In this document: positions 44,747-56,307 of the stretch, piece by piece
How positions within the stretch are numbered: the stretch's first letter is position 1
Layout of the letters: the number at the start of each line of letters is the position of its first letter
From: Cryphonectria parasitica EP155
Taxonomy: Eukaryota; Ascomycota; Sordariomycetes; Diaporthales; Cryphonectriaceae
Assembly (NCBI RefSeq): GCF_011745365.1
Contig: NW_024468916.1
Span: 541,630 to 605,629 of the forward strand
DNA: 64,000 nt
Direction of reading: 5' to 3'
Notes under the pieces: generated by a model
What the model was told of the DNA's origin: nothing
Seen by the model: the letters and a program-made list of their open reading frames with translations, nothing else
Databases searched by the model: none
Made by a program: the position numbers and the translations under genes

Positions 44747-47700
44747 ATGGACGAATATGCTCCCTGCAGCTTGGATTTCTGTCTGCCCTTGGCTGTCTTC
44801 CTGGGCCTCCCAGCCAACTATGTCCAGGAGTCTGCCCTTGATCCTGGATATAAGGAGGGTGCTGTTCTGATACGGTCGGAACCGCCACCTGTTGAAGGAG
44901 AGCAGGTCGCAGCCCTGATTCAGCACATCCGGAACTCGGATGCATCTGGGCTACCATGGAACGGGAGGGCCACGGCCAACGTGAGATACAAGTTCAGGTT
45001 CAGGACCGCTGGAAGGGTATGAGAACAATAAATAAATAAGAGAACTACCGAAAGGAGCTGGTCATAGTGAGGGGCTGCGTGCTGACCGTGTGCATAGAGT
45101 TATCTCCTTCCCCCCAAGCTGGCTGGCCTCCCAGAAGATTTCGAGATTCCACCGTCTCAGGCCGTCCTCCACTCGCCCTTCTCGCCCCTGAGCCCCTCAT
45201 CCACCCTCTATCCCGACGGGCTGATCGATACGACCTGGCTTAAGAAGCATCAGGAGTTAATACCAAGCGTGTTTCTGTGTCTCTACAGTCTCACGGCAGA
45301 CGCGACTTTGGCAACTCTGCACGACAATAAGATCAAGACCGATATTGGCGTGCTGAGAAACGCGATCGCGCAGTCTGGGTGCAAGTCGAAGCTCGCTGTC
45401 ATCATCCTGGTGGACAACTCGTCTGGGGCACAGGAGAGGTTGGAGAACATACGCAGAGGCAGTGGGCTCGATCCCAAGTCCTTCTTCGCCACTCCGACAG
45501 GCGCGTCGCCTGAGGAGCTCGGTCGGATCCTCGACAATGCCCTAACAACCATCTATGCGCAGGCCATTGATTACTACCGCGACCATGGCAAGCAGGCCAG
45601 GAAGAAACGGGGTCGTGGAGTAGCTCCTCAACCCACCGTGCCACCCACATCCGGCACCTCTCAAACCCTATCGCTGGCGGGCTGGCAGGTGCGCTACGAT
45701 TTCAAGTCTGCTATCTGGGCCGAGTACCGTCAGGAGATGGATGCAGCCCTGCGGTCGTTTGAGCAGGCGTACGAGAACCTTTTCGGACCCGAGGTCATAG
45801 AGGTTATACCAAGCTGGAGTCCCAGGTGGAACCAGGCCAGACTGCTGGCAGACATCATCGCCGTGAGGTGCATCCGCTGCTTGCTATGGAGTGGCCAACA
45901 CACCGCTGCTGTCCGCCGCTGGCAGTCCCACCGGGACAGGGCGACCGATCTTGTCGACCGGCTCGGTCATGGGACCAACACCTACGGCTGGGAGGCCTGG
46001 GAGGCACGCTGGGCGGTGCTCATGGCGAACCTCATCGAGAAGGCTGACATTCCCGATTTCGATCACTCCGTCGCCACCATTTTCTTGCCACCAGAGAAGA
46101 CAGCGCTGGCAGAAAGATTGCAGCCGTGGGAGCTGCTCCACCACCCAGGCTACTGGTATCGTATGGCGGCTCGTCACACCTTTGCCCGGCGCAGGCTTGC
46201 CTACTCGATGCCCGAGGACGATAGGAGGTCGCCTAGTCAGTCTCCAGCTTCGAAGCTGGCATCCAAAGCCTTCACCTACGACAACTACATGTGTCCAGAG
46301 CCGTACGAGGAACTGCCCTTGGCCAGCTCAGGGGTCAACCATTCTCAGATAATATTAGACCAGTTGCTCTCTGCACAGTCTTACTTCGTCAAAAAGAGAC
46401 AGCAGCGCCTGGCTGCCGAGGTTTCTTTGGAGTGCGCCAAGGAACTCGCCACGGTAAAGGACTGGGAACATGTCGTCAAGATCTTGCGTCCATTCTGGGA
46501 CGAGATGTCTTTTCGGCGTGACGGGTGGCCAGAGATTACCGAGGACATGTGCTGGGTCTTGAGAACTGCGGCAGTGGAGACTGCGCAGGCAGACTTGGTG
46601 GTCTCCATTGATTGGGAGCTATTGAACCAGAGTAAGATGAAGCCCAATTCTTGGTGATGACCACCCTTCCTCATTAACACGGCCTGTGATAGGGTTTCCG
46701 AAACGTTCCAACTGGCATTACGACCTATCAAAATCCCTCGAAGGAATTGACGCACCCAAGCCTTCAATTGAGGTCAACGACGAATCAGGCACCTCTTTTC
46801 TGACGGCTTCCTTCGTCTTCCGGCATGAGGAGGGCAAGGCTGGGCAGAGGTGTCAGGCTCAGCTGTCTATAAAGTCAAATGCCGCTCCAGGTTCTGCGCC
46901 AGTCGTCCTGGAGAGCATTCTTCTTCGGTTCGATGGCAGCATCAAACCAATTCTCTTAACGCATAGCCCGGGACATGTCAACAAAGGTCCTGATCGAGAT
47001 GCTGTCTCTATGAGCTTTCCGACTTTGACCGAGCCCAGCTCCAATGCGGAGCAGGACGATGAGGAGGTTCCAAGCGCCGGGTCTGCCTTGCAAATGCACG
47101 GGACCAGCGATCTGACGCTGGTTGCTGGCCACACTGCCGTGATCGAGATGAATATACCGTTGAGGGAGCCTGGCGAGGCCAGCATCTCATCAGTCACGTT
47201 CACAGTCAACACGGACACATTCACTTTGACACACAATGCCAGCATTCAGAACGCTGGGAAAGGCCATGTCTGGCACTCGGGGACAACAAGGAGACGCATG
47301 GCTCGAACACATCCGCAATCCATACGTGTCCTACCACGACCGCCGAAAATGGAGATCAAGGAAACTAACCTCCTCGACCAATACTATACCAACGAGACCA
47401 TCGAGCTGGATTTCGACATCATCAACGAGGAGGACGCAGACGCAACTGCCAAGGTGGATATCACTGTTCTGAGTGAGGACCCGCCAAACTTCAGGCTGAG
47501 AGCTGCAGACGGGGCAGAGAGTCGAGCGCTGGCAGACGGCGAGGAGTCGAGTCTCCAGGATGCCCCCCTAGGCCCAATCAATGCCTCTGAAGCAACCCGC
47601 ATTAGCGTAATTCTTACAGCGGCAGAGCGGACGACTGCTTACACAGTGGCGCTGAAGGTATCATACAGCCTTGTCACTGATCCTGCCACCACGATTATCC

Positions 47701-48554
47701 AGTCAGCCACCTATCGGATCGCTGTGGCCAGTCCGTTCGAAGCAAACTATGAACTGCTTCCCCGTCTCCATCCGGAGCCGTGGCCAAGCCTGTTCGACCA
47801 CGAGGGGGTTCAAAACACGTCAGCCGAGAGCCCCGTTCCAAGCCACGGTTTAGCTCAAGCATGGTGTCTCGTGACGCGTTATGCCTCGTTCGCCTCGGAG
47901 AAGCTGAAGGTAACAGACCTGGACATCGAAATCGCCCCAGCGCACGGTGTGCACTGTCAGGTCTCGAAGCGGACAGCCCTTCCGGCAGAAGGTCTCGAGG
48001 TCAGTCCGAAAACGATCGAGGAGACGCAATTCGACGTCGCAGTGAAGCGAGCCAGCCTGGACGAGCGAAACCCGATAGGCCTCGACGTCTCCTTCGCAAT
48101 CGAGTGGGCTCGAGTTGATAGCGAGCCGGGCACTGTCAACCGCACACTACTCGCGGTTCCGAGGCTCCCCGTCTTCAACACAGAACCCCGCGTCCTCGCG
48201 TCTGTGTGCTACACGGATGGACAGAATGGGGAGGACAAGGCCCTGATGCTGCTGGACATCACGATCGAGAATGCCTCGAATCACTTCCTGACTTTTGGGC
48301 TGACAATGGACCCAAGCGATGAGTTCGCTTTCTCGGGTGCGAAGCAGACGACGTTAAACCTGCTGCCGGTCTCGCGGAGGACGATGACCTACCGTCTACT
48401 ACCGCTGGTCAAGGGCGGGAGCTGGGTCAGGCCTAACCTGACGGTGAGGGACAAGTATTTCCAGAAGGTGTTGCGGATCGTACCGACGGAGGGCCTGAAG
48501 ATGGATAAGGATGGCCTGCTGATCTATGTTCCACCGGTCCACGGAGACGAATAG
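44747..48554 (+). CDS. TRAPPC11: TRAPPC11 (foie gras / gryzun) homologue, TRAPP complex subunit
   Basis: Three exons: 44747-45016, 45098-46631, 46693-48554, about 1,221 residues. The introns have GTATGA...CATAG (81 bp, CTGAC branch) and GTAAGA...GATAG (61 bp) boundaries, and frames join exactly. The N-terminus (MDEYAPCSLDF, LGLPANYV) and residues about 120-560 carry the foie gras region, with helical repeats such as EYRQEMDAALRSFEQAYENL and LLADIIAVRCIRCLLW. Exon 3 has the beta-rich gryzun region (LLDQYYTNETIELDFDI, and a C-terminal RRTMTYRLLPLVKGGSW). In the family the protein is a TRAPPIII-type tether subunit in ER-Golgi traffic and autophagy. The length suits the family. No signal peptide is seen. 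Confidence 0.88.
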
Positions 48555-51327
48555 GAACAAGAACATATCAAACCCCAAGCGACGTAGACTTACATGGCAG
48601 ACCGTATTGATCTACAATGGTCAGTGGTCCATGTGCGGCACGGCCACTGTGACATGAAAGGCCCGTGAGGCGCGGTGGTCGCCCCACGTGAAGGTTTGCC
48701 TAGGCGTGCATAATGAAACTGCCTACCCTGGACAGGGCGTGGGAGGCAACAACTCACCTGGCCTCCCTCGAGCGTGAGCCACCTCATGGGTGCACAAGGT
48801 CCCCCCACCCCTCTGCAGCTGCACGAACACCGAGCATACACCATGGGGTCACTGCTGGCCTTAGACAATATCAGCTTGTCCCTGGTGGCCCACAGGAGAG
48901 GAGCTCCGGGAACCGGCGTCAACCAAGACTATGATTTTCCCCCCTCCCCACCCCTTCTTTTCATGTACTTTACACAGTAATAGGGTCTTTATTCTACCAG
49001 CAGGGGGTTCCAACTCGGCGGCCAAGGATGGCGGCCTCGCGTCGACCCGAATTTTACGTACTATGGTGGCAGAATGACCCCACTAAGAGGGTGTTGTGGG
49101 CGCAGACTGATCGATCTGATTAGATTGATAACTTTAAGGCCGAGCCATGGCTCTGGCATCGTGGTCTCGCTGTCGTCATCCTCGCCAGCCTCCCTTGGCC
49201 GCAATGGGGCATCTGCCACTACCAGCCAAGACCATCGGCGGGTTCCACGGTGCTGAATTTTTCTTTCTTTTCCTTTTCCCTGTTCTCGCCCTTCCCAACG
49301 GCGTGCCTGGACCGCTGTTGACGAACCAACGGACTATCGAGGATCAAGGGGTGACTGGAGCTTGGAGGTGGGGTTCCAGCCTCGGACGTGCTGGGTAGAC
49401 GGATGTATGCTCAAAAGAAGGCACCACAGGCTGGGTCCTCCGTATCGGAGGAGTGTGTATGCATGCACGCACGCAGCACCACAGGGCTGGCTTGTCGCAG
49501 ACTGCACGTGCGGACGCGGTACATGATACGAACGTCTCGGCGACACAGCCACACTGCGAGAGCTGATAAACAGGCCTATCTATTGCTACTGTTACTGACG
49601 ACATTTGAGGGAATAAGCAGCTAGCACGGTGTATTCCCCCTACGGTACTATGTGTGCCTCCTGGGAGATTATGGCCCTGTTGAATGGCTACATGTTCCTC
49701 CTGAGGGTTGCAGATCCATGGCCTCGAAGTAAGACAGTAGCTGCTGCTGCTGCTGCCAACGTTGTCGTTGTCCTCGTCATCATAATCGTCGTCGATGATG
49801 ATAAGAATGATGATTTTTGGTAAAGGCGATGCTCTCATTATTCTGTTTTGTGGTTATTGTTCTTACGGGGCTGACTTTTCACGCACGGCACACTGAGCAG
49901 CGAAAATAAGATGAAATAGACTGGGGGCGGGGGCGGTGTGGCTCTGTCTGGACATTGTCGTCCTCACTTCTAGTACATAAGTACTGGACTGAGGACACTA
50001 AACAGGGGACAGGGATAGGGAATAGGTGAAGGGTTCTTTAGCGATAAGAGCCAAGCAGGGGCCAGGCTTAGGCCCCTGGCCCTTTCCCGCGGTTGCCACT
50101 CAAAATCGCCGAATCCTCACTCGACTTCAGGGTCTCGTCCCCCCCCCCCCCAACAAAATGAAAAAGAAGAGAGAAGTTTTGCTGTCCCATAAATGACTTG
50201 TCGAATTCACATTGTCGGTGTACCTCGGTGTGTCTCGCACCCATACCATCCAACAATCGGCGGTTTGTCACCCTTATCGTAGCTTACATGGTCGCTGACG
50301 GCTGTAGACATACTCCGCGCCAGCTTTGTCCTGCTGTGTTAGTATGTGCAGTGTATTGGTGGTGGTGGTCCTGTGAAGTTAGTGTACGGTGTATGCACGA
50401 GGGGAATTACTGGGTACGGATGAGCCCAGGGGTCTGGGTGCTCGACTGGTCGACTGACCGCAGTGGTACTCATTGCTATAGTACATAGTAGTGTACGATG
50501 ACCATAGTACCACAGTCCATATGCACAGTAAGTACTACGCATGACATGTACATGAACTATGGGCCACCGCATGCGGGACTTTTTTTTCGAAACCAGGTCT
50601 CAGTTCCGGCCATATGACAGCTGGCCACCTTGTCGAAGTACGATGTAGAGAGTCCTGACCTTGATGAAGCGCACGGACGGAAGGAAAGAAAAAAACACCA
50701 TAAAAAAAAGGTGACAATGGGAAGGGCGGTGTACTCATGACAGACTGACAGGTATTGTTGTGGATGGGATTGGATGGGATGGGACGGGATAAGATGTGTA
50801 TTGCTTTCAGGGCCTTTAGGTAACTTTGGGTACCTTCGCGGTCCGTCCTGCGTCGCAGTAGTTTGGCCTGACTGATGCGGTCCGGACAATACCCAGTCTG
50901 GTACTGGCCGAATTGGTAACTAGGGCCAGGGGGGGAATCCAGCGTTGTCACGGTGGGGCCAAGCTGCGTGCCTGTACATAGTCTGCTATCGTACTATCAT
51001 CACGCCTGTAAGTACTGTCCCATAGCACTAGTACGCATGAGGTACATACTGCTGTACTAGGCCACATGCAAGGATATGATGGATTGATTTTTGAACGATA
51101 CTGGAAATTTGCGGAGGACCCCTCCAGAGCACCCAGCAGCGACCAGCAATGAGAAGCAGCGCACACGTCGGAGCCCACATAAACTTACTCAATCTCTACT
51201 CAACCAACATCTCAACCCTCAAGGCTCCCTTCCCAACTTCTTTCCTTCCCTCGCCCTCTCCTTGTAGCTGCTCACCATCCCTCCCCAATCCGCTCCTCTA
51301 CAGTCTCTATACCTCCCTTCTTCCAAG
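48555..51327. other. 2.8-kb gap between TRAPPC11 and HMG-CoA synthase
   Basis: I find no gene with a recognisable domain. Overlapping small frames on both strands are not convincing. Features are a CTG run near 49,741-49,757 followed by GTCGT/ATGATG-rich sequence, a C run at about 50,141-50,152, TGGGAT repeats near 50,763-50,790, and a dense set of GTAC-type palindromes (49055, 49644, 50477-50540, 50971-51060). The last part holds the HMG-CoA synthase promoter. A CT-rich tract at about 51,186-51,320 just before the ATG is typical of highly expressed fungal genes. Confidence 0.5.
51186..51320 (+). promoter_or_regulatory. Pyrimidine-rich leader of HMG-CoA synthase
   Basis: A strongly C/T-rich stretch directly upstream of the ATG at 51328, for example CCCTCGCCCTCTCCTTGTAG. 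CT tracts close to the transcription start are common in strongly expressed filamentous-fungal genes. The transcription start cannot be seen directly. Confidence 0.45.
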
Positions 51328-53103
51328 ATGGCTTCCCGTCCCCAGAACATTGGCATCAAGGCCATTGAGATCTACTTTCCCAGCCAGGTTGGTACTCCTC
51401 CGTCCTGAACCTCCTCCCCTCCCCTTTCCCCAGTGCTACGCCAGCTTCCTTCATCCCCAGGACCGCCAACAACCAGCAGCACCAGGCGTGGTTGAACCCT
51501 CTTTCCCTCCCTAGACCTCCCCTTTCCTTTCCTCTCTGCGCTGTTACTGACGATTCTCCCTTCCAGTATGTCGAGCAATCCGAGCTGGAGAAGTTCGATG
51601 GCGTCAGCACTGGCAAGTACACCATTGGCCTGGGCCAGACCAAGATGAGCTTCTGTGACGATCGTGAGGGTAAGTTTTCCTGTTCCAGTTCCCTAGCCCC
51701 GCTGCGGCGCACACCCATACCTGATCTAGTGGAAGAGATTGCATTGGCTAACATTGGACGTCCCCTCTTCTCCCTCCAGACATCTACTCCTTTGCCCTCA
51801 CGGCCGTCTCCAACCTGCTCAGCAAGTACAAGATCGACACCAACTCCATTGGCCGCCTCGAGGTTGGCACCGAGACCCTCCTGGACAAGTCCAAGTCCGT
51901 CAAGTCCGTACTCATGCAGCTCTTTGGCGACAACACCAACATCGAGGGCGTCGACACCGTCAACGCCTGCTACGGAGGCACCAATGCCTTCTTCAACACG
52001 TTGAACTGGATCGAGTCTTCTGCCTGGGACGGCCGCGATGGTATCGTCGTTGCTGGCGACATTGCCCTCTACGCTAAGGGCAACGCCCGCCCCACCGGTG
52101 GTGCTGGCTGTGTCGCCCTGCTGGTCGGCCCTGACGCGCCCATTGTTGCCGAGCCCGGCCTGCGGGGCTCGTACATGCAGCACTCGTACGACTTTTACAA
52201 GCCCGACCTGACCAGCGAGTACCCTTACGTTGACGGCCACTACTCCATCAACTGCTACTCTAAAGCCCTGGACGCTGCCTACCGCGCCTACTGCCAGAAG
52301 GAGAAGAAGCTGCAGGGCGCCGCCGCCAACGGCCATGCCAACGGCAACGGTGTCGCTGAGGGCCTTACCACGGTGCCCCTGGACCGTTTCGACTACCTGA
52401 CCTTCCATGCCCCGACCTGCAAGCTGGTCCAGAAGTCGTATGCCCGCCTGCTGTACCACGACTTCCTGGGTGACCCAGAGCACAAGGCGTTCGCCGACGT
52501 GCCCCCCGAGGTCAAGGATATGGACTACGAGAAGTCCCTGACCGACAAGGTGGTTGAGAAGACCTTCATGACCCTGACCAAGAAGAAGTTCCAGGACCGG
52601 GTCAGCCCGGCTAATCAGGTCGCCACCATGTGCGGCAACATGTACTGCGGCAGTGTCTGGGGTGGCCTGGCCAGCTTGGTCAGCCATGTTGAGCCATCGA
52701 AACTGGAGGGCAAGAGAATCGGCCTCTTCAGCTACGGCTCCGGCCTGGCTGCCAGCTTCTGCTCCTTCAAGGTCGTGGGCAGCACCGAGAAGATCTCGAA
52801 GGTCCTGGACATCCCCGCCCGCCTGGCCGCCAGGAGACAGGTCACCCCTGAGACCTATGATGCTGTGAGTTGTTTCTATATAGAATTCAGCTCTCCGTTC
52901 CCCTTCCTTCCCTCTTCCTCTCTCTCTTCCTCTTCTTTTTTGCACGTACTGACCAAACTTTATAGATGTGCGATCTGCGCAAGAAGGCCCACCTGCAGAA
53001 GAACTTCACGCCTCAGGGTGATGCCTCGACTATCATCCCTGGCACCTACTACCTCGAGAAGGTGGACGATATGTTCAAGCGGGAATATTCTGTCAAGGCA
53101 TAA
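51328..53103 (+). CDS. ERG13: Hydroxymethylglutaryl-CoA synthase
   Basis: Four exons: 51328-51387, 51567-51669, 51780-52864, 52966-53103, giving 461 residues, the usual length. It condenses acetyl-CoA with acetoacetyl-CoA in the mevalonate pathway. The family signature is intact: [16 protein letters not shown] with the nucleophile at Cys118, catalytic Glu86 in [15 protein letters not shown], and His264 in [12 protein letters not shown]. The 60-bp first exon ends at CAG|GTTGGT, a weak but in-frame donor giving [17 protein letters not shown]. The other introns have good GTAAGT/GTGAGT donors and CTAAC/CTGAC branches. It ends KREYSVKA. Converges with the DHCR24-like gene. Confidence 0.95.
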
Positions 53104-53724
53104 GCTGCCACTTCCCCTGGGATCATACAGAGGAAGAAGAACAGAGAGGGAGACGCGCGGTGTGACACACACCCACACACGTCCTGGCCCTTGTCGCATC
53201 GGATAGAGGCGTCTTTGTTTCGAGAAGATTCGTCGATCTCGGCTTTACCTAAAAGAACGGCGGATGCATAGAGATCATCTCTGTCTCGCCCTCAAAACAA
53301 AAGGGGGAACACTGAGGGTGGCGCATCGAACCCGTGGGGAGACGACGGATCCTGCTTTAATAATGATCATGGGCGGTCGCTTGGTGGACATATGGCCAGC
53401 ATGTAGATACATATCAACGAGATGATGTCTGCTGGCACAGCGACATCTGTACTAGAGTATAGAGCCCCATTACGGTAAACACGACTAAGAACCGCTAATA
53501 AAATCTGTCTTGGAATCAAGGCGCAGACTTCACAATGATCCTTTTGTAGTGTCTAGTTAAGATTCTAGTGGACTTTTGCCCCCCCCCCCCCCCAACCCGG
53601 GTTATTTTCCCCATTCCCCCCTCGGTTATCCACTGCCTCACACACAGACACACATACTATATAATACACATATATACATGTAGCTACTCCCAGCCCTTAT
53701 ATCACGTCGTACACGTGCCCTGAC
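53104..53724. terminator. Convergent 3' region, ERG13 / DHCR24-like gene
   Basis: 621 bp between converging stop codons, with no gene seen. It holds a 15-C run at 53579-53593, a CACACA run near 53,640, and A/T-rich stretches (CTAATAAAATC near 53,495) that may serve as a poly(A) signal for ERG13. Confidence 0.4.
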
Positions 53725-55074
53725 TTACTCGTTCTCTCCCCGCCACTTCCACTCGGCGTTTCGATGCAGCAGGTAATCCTTGCTCTGGATGCTCTTCGAG
53801 ATGCCATAGATGCCACCGAAGGGTCTGACACCCTTCAGCCCGCTCCGCTGGGCCTTGATCTTATCCAGGTCGACCTGGACCTTGTCGTACACGCTCGGGA
53901 GACCCGCCTCGTCAGCCTTGTACGCCCTGCGCAGATTGTCGTACCAGGCCCGCCCGCCGTACATGTCCCAGAACTCGGGCTCGTCGTAGTACGTGTGGGC
54001 GTACAGCCACTTCATGCCGCCCAGCTCCTTGACCTTGGCCTCGAGGGCGCGGTTGGCGGCGACGAAGGCATCATGGCTGGCGGGGCCCCACCCCCAGACG
54101 CCGACGTTCAGCATCATATTGTCCTCATCCTCCTCCCTCCCGCCGCTCGTGGTGTATGGGTGGAAGGTCGGCGGTGCCCTCCTTTTCAGCGGGCACAACC
54201 AGAGCGGCCAGATGTCCAGCTCCGAGGCGGTGTAGTCTACCAGCTTCTCGGCGGTGGAAAAGGGCATGGCGACGTCCTGGACGATGAAGCGGGCGCTCTC
54301 GCCGCTGCCGTGGAGGGCGCGGTAGAGCATGCGTGTGTGAATGAAGTCGTCGAGGAACCAGCGGGTGAGGCGGTTGAAGGGTACGACGCGAAAATACCGC
54401 CAGGCCGAGCGCGCGACCCAGAAGCCCGCGCGGTCGTAGCGGAAGAGGTACTCGGCCAGCGGCACGTAATCCTCCTCGACAGCAGCGGCCTGCGACGATG
54501 GCGACGACGAGCGGGTACGCGACTCAACATGCAGGTAGAACCAAGGGTCACGTGCACGGGAGAAGGTCTGGATGGGGGCGCTGGCGGGTTTCTCGTCCGT
54601 CATCTGGCCCGTGATGACCACGCCATGGTCCTTACTGAACAGGATGCCGTCGACATAGTCATTCTGGGCGTTGGCCGTCTCCTCCCTGACCAACCTCACG
54701 GCCTCGGCCACGCTGCTCGTCCGGTGATAACGCGTGCGCACAAACTTGGTAGCTTTGATCAGATTCAGCTCCAGCAGCGTCGTCACACCCAGCGTGCCCA
54801 CCGCGCCGGCTGCGCCGCGGAACAGGTCGGCGTACCTGTCGTCCTTGTCCGGCCGGGCGGTGACGACCTCGCCGTCGGGCAGGACAATCTCTACGCTGCG
54901 TACCGTGTCGTCGAAGAAGCCATGCCGGAAGGATGAGGACTCGCCTGCTGTGCCTGCAAAGCCGCCGCCAGCCGTGATGCCGGGGAACTCCATTACCACT
55001 GGAGGTACGAGGCCGTATTTGAGTGTGTGGGAGACGAGGGCATCCACTGCAGCAAAACGAAGTCGTTCATCGGT

Positions 55075-55122
<48 letters not shown>

Positions 55123-55389
55123 TTCTATGTGTCTCTATAACTTTGTTTCCCTTTCGGCAAGACGAAACTTACTAGGGACGTTAGGCTCGACAAGAGCTGT
55201 GCGGGCATTGGTGTCTACAGAGAGCACATTGCGGAGAGCCGAGATGTCAACGACCTTGGATCGTGCGTGAGCCTGGGTCGGCCTGGTCGAGTTCGTGCTG
55301 CCGTGGAAGATGCGGTAGGGTTCCTTGGAGGCGTAGAACTGTTTTACGGTCTTGGAAATGGTTTGTATGAGGGAGCGATGGCGCTCCAT
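53725..55389 (-). CDS. FAD-dependent delta-24 sterol reductase-like protein
   Basis: Two exons on the minus strand: 55389-55173 and 55046-53725, about 512 residues. The 126-bp intron (GTAAGT...TGCAG) splits the Met of VEPNVP-MDALVSHTLKYG, exactly as DHCR24 family proteins read through. FAD-binding features are YRIFHGSTNSTRP (about residue 26-38) and EFPGITAGGGFAGTAGESSS, then VEIVLPDGEVV and the LFRGAAGAVGTLGVTT block. The C-terminal half (DFIHTRMLYRALH, GGMKWLYAHTYY, FWDMYGGRAWYDNLR) matches the DIMINUTO/DHCR24 branch. Animal and plant relatives reduce the sterol side-chain double bond. The usual fungal ergosterol route uses Erg4, an unrelated enzyme, so the substrate here is open. There is no clear N-terminal membrane anchor. 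Confidence 0.83.
55077..55120. repeat. TC microsatellite in intron 1 of the DHCR24-like gene
   Basis: About 22 CT units within the intron 55047-55172, close to the acceptor. On the coding strand it reads as a GA repeat. Confidence 0.9.
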
Positions 55390-55409
55390 CTTGTTGTTTG
55401 GGTGGGTGG

Positions 55410-55445
<36 letters not shown>

Positions 55446-56307
55446 TCGTCCTCTTCTTGGTCAGGCCGTTCACCTCCCCCTCCTCGACGTCCCTTTGGCT
55501 CACCCTCCTGGCTTCAGCCTCAGCCTCAGCCTTGACCCTTGACTTGTTGATAGGATGAGAGCTTAGAGAGGTCCAGAGATGGAGCGAGACTGCTTGGGCC
55601 AGACGAGTAAATTCAGGTGTAAATTGGTGAGTGAGCGAGCCGGCTGCAATGCAAGACACAGCCAAGAAAAACCTCCGACAAGTGAGACCCACATGCAAAT
55701 ATCACAGTATACTTATTAGACGGAGCCGCTCGCGGGAACTGCCGGAATTTGAACAATGTTGTTTTTCCCTTGGTCCTCTTCTTCTATTACTTTTGTGGAT
55801 ACAAAACAATTGTTTGGAAGAAGTAGAAGAAGAAAAACAAAGAAGAAGAGGAGAATACGAATAGAAAGGAGGGGAAAAAAGAAGGGGGGCCCGAGGTTGA
55901 CCTCCGGGGAGAGCAACAAACCAACACCCTAAAAGTCACCACTTCCAGCAAGGAATCAAGTATTGTGTAAGTTGAAGTTGTTGTTGATGATGAGGAGGAG
56001 AGGGAAGGAGAAAGGGAGAGCTCTTTAGTGCATTTTGGCCCTGAAAGATCCCCTGTTAAATGCTTAGCCATTGACCCTGGTGGTTGTTCCTTCCACCGCA
56101 GTGTGCCCTGCCGACGAGCTCTAATCTCCACTAGTATTTTCGCTTCGTGTATGGTGTATCATATATACTAAGGCTGGTTACTTATGCTGGCAGTCCTTTT
56201 TACTTCTTCTCCTTCTTTTTTTTACCTTGCTGGATTTACAGCCACGCCTCAAAAAAACGAGATAGGAGGCAAGAGTGCGACAACATGTGGACGACACAAC
56301 AACATAA
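55390..56307. promoter_or_regulatory. Upstream region of the DHCR24-like gene and 3' end of the hydrolase
   Basis: Both flanking genes are on the minus strand. A 33-bp GT repeat (55412-55444) begins only 23 bp from the ATG of the DHCR24-like gene. Two purine-rich tracts (about 55,810-55,890 and 55,990-56,020) follow. No gene is seen. Confidence 0.45.

Noticed and set aside
51356..52945. 529-residue open frame on the minus strand
   Set aside because: It is antisense to HMG-CoA synthase and crosses its introns. The plus strand has the full catalytic signature. Long antisense frames are expected in GC-biased genes.
53764..54936. 390-residue plus-strand frame
   Set aside because: It is antisense to the DHCR24-like gene, with no domain and biased composition.
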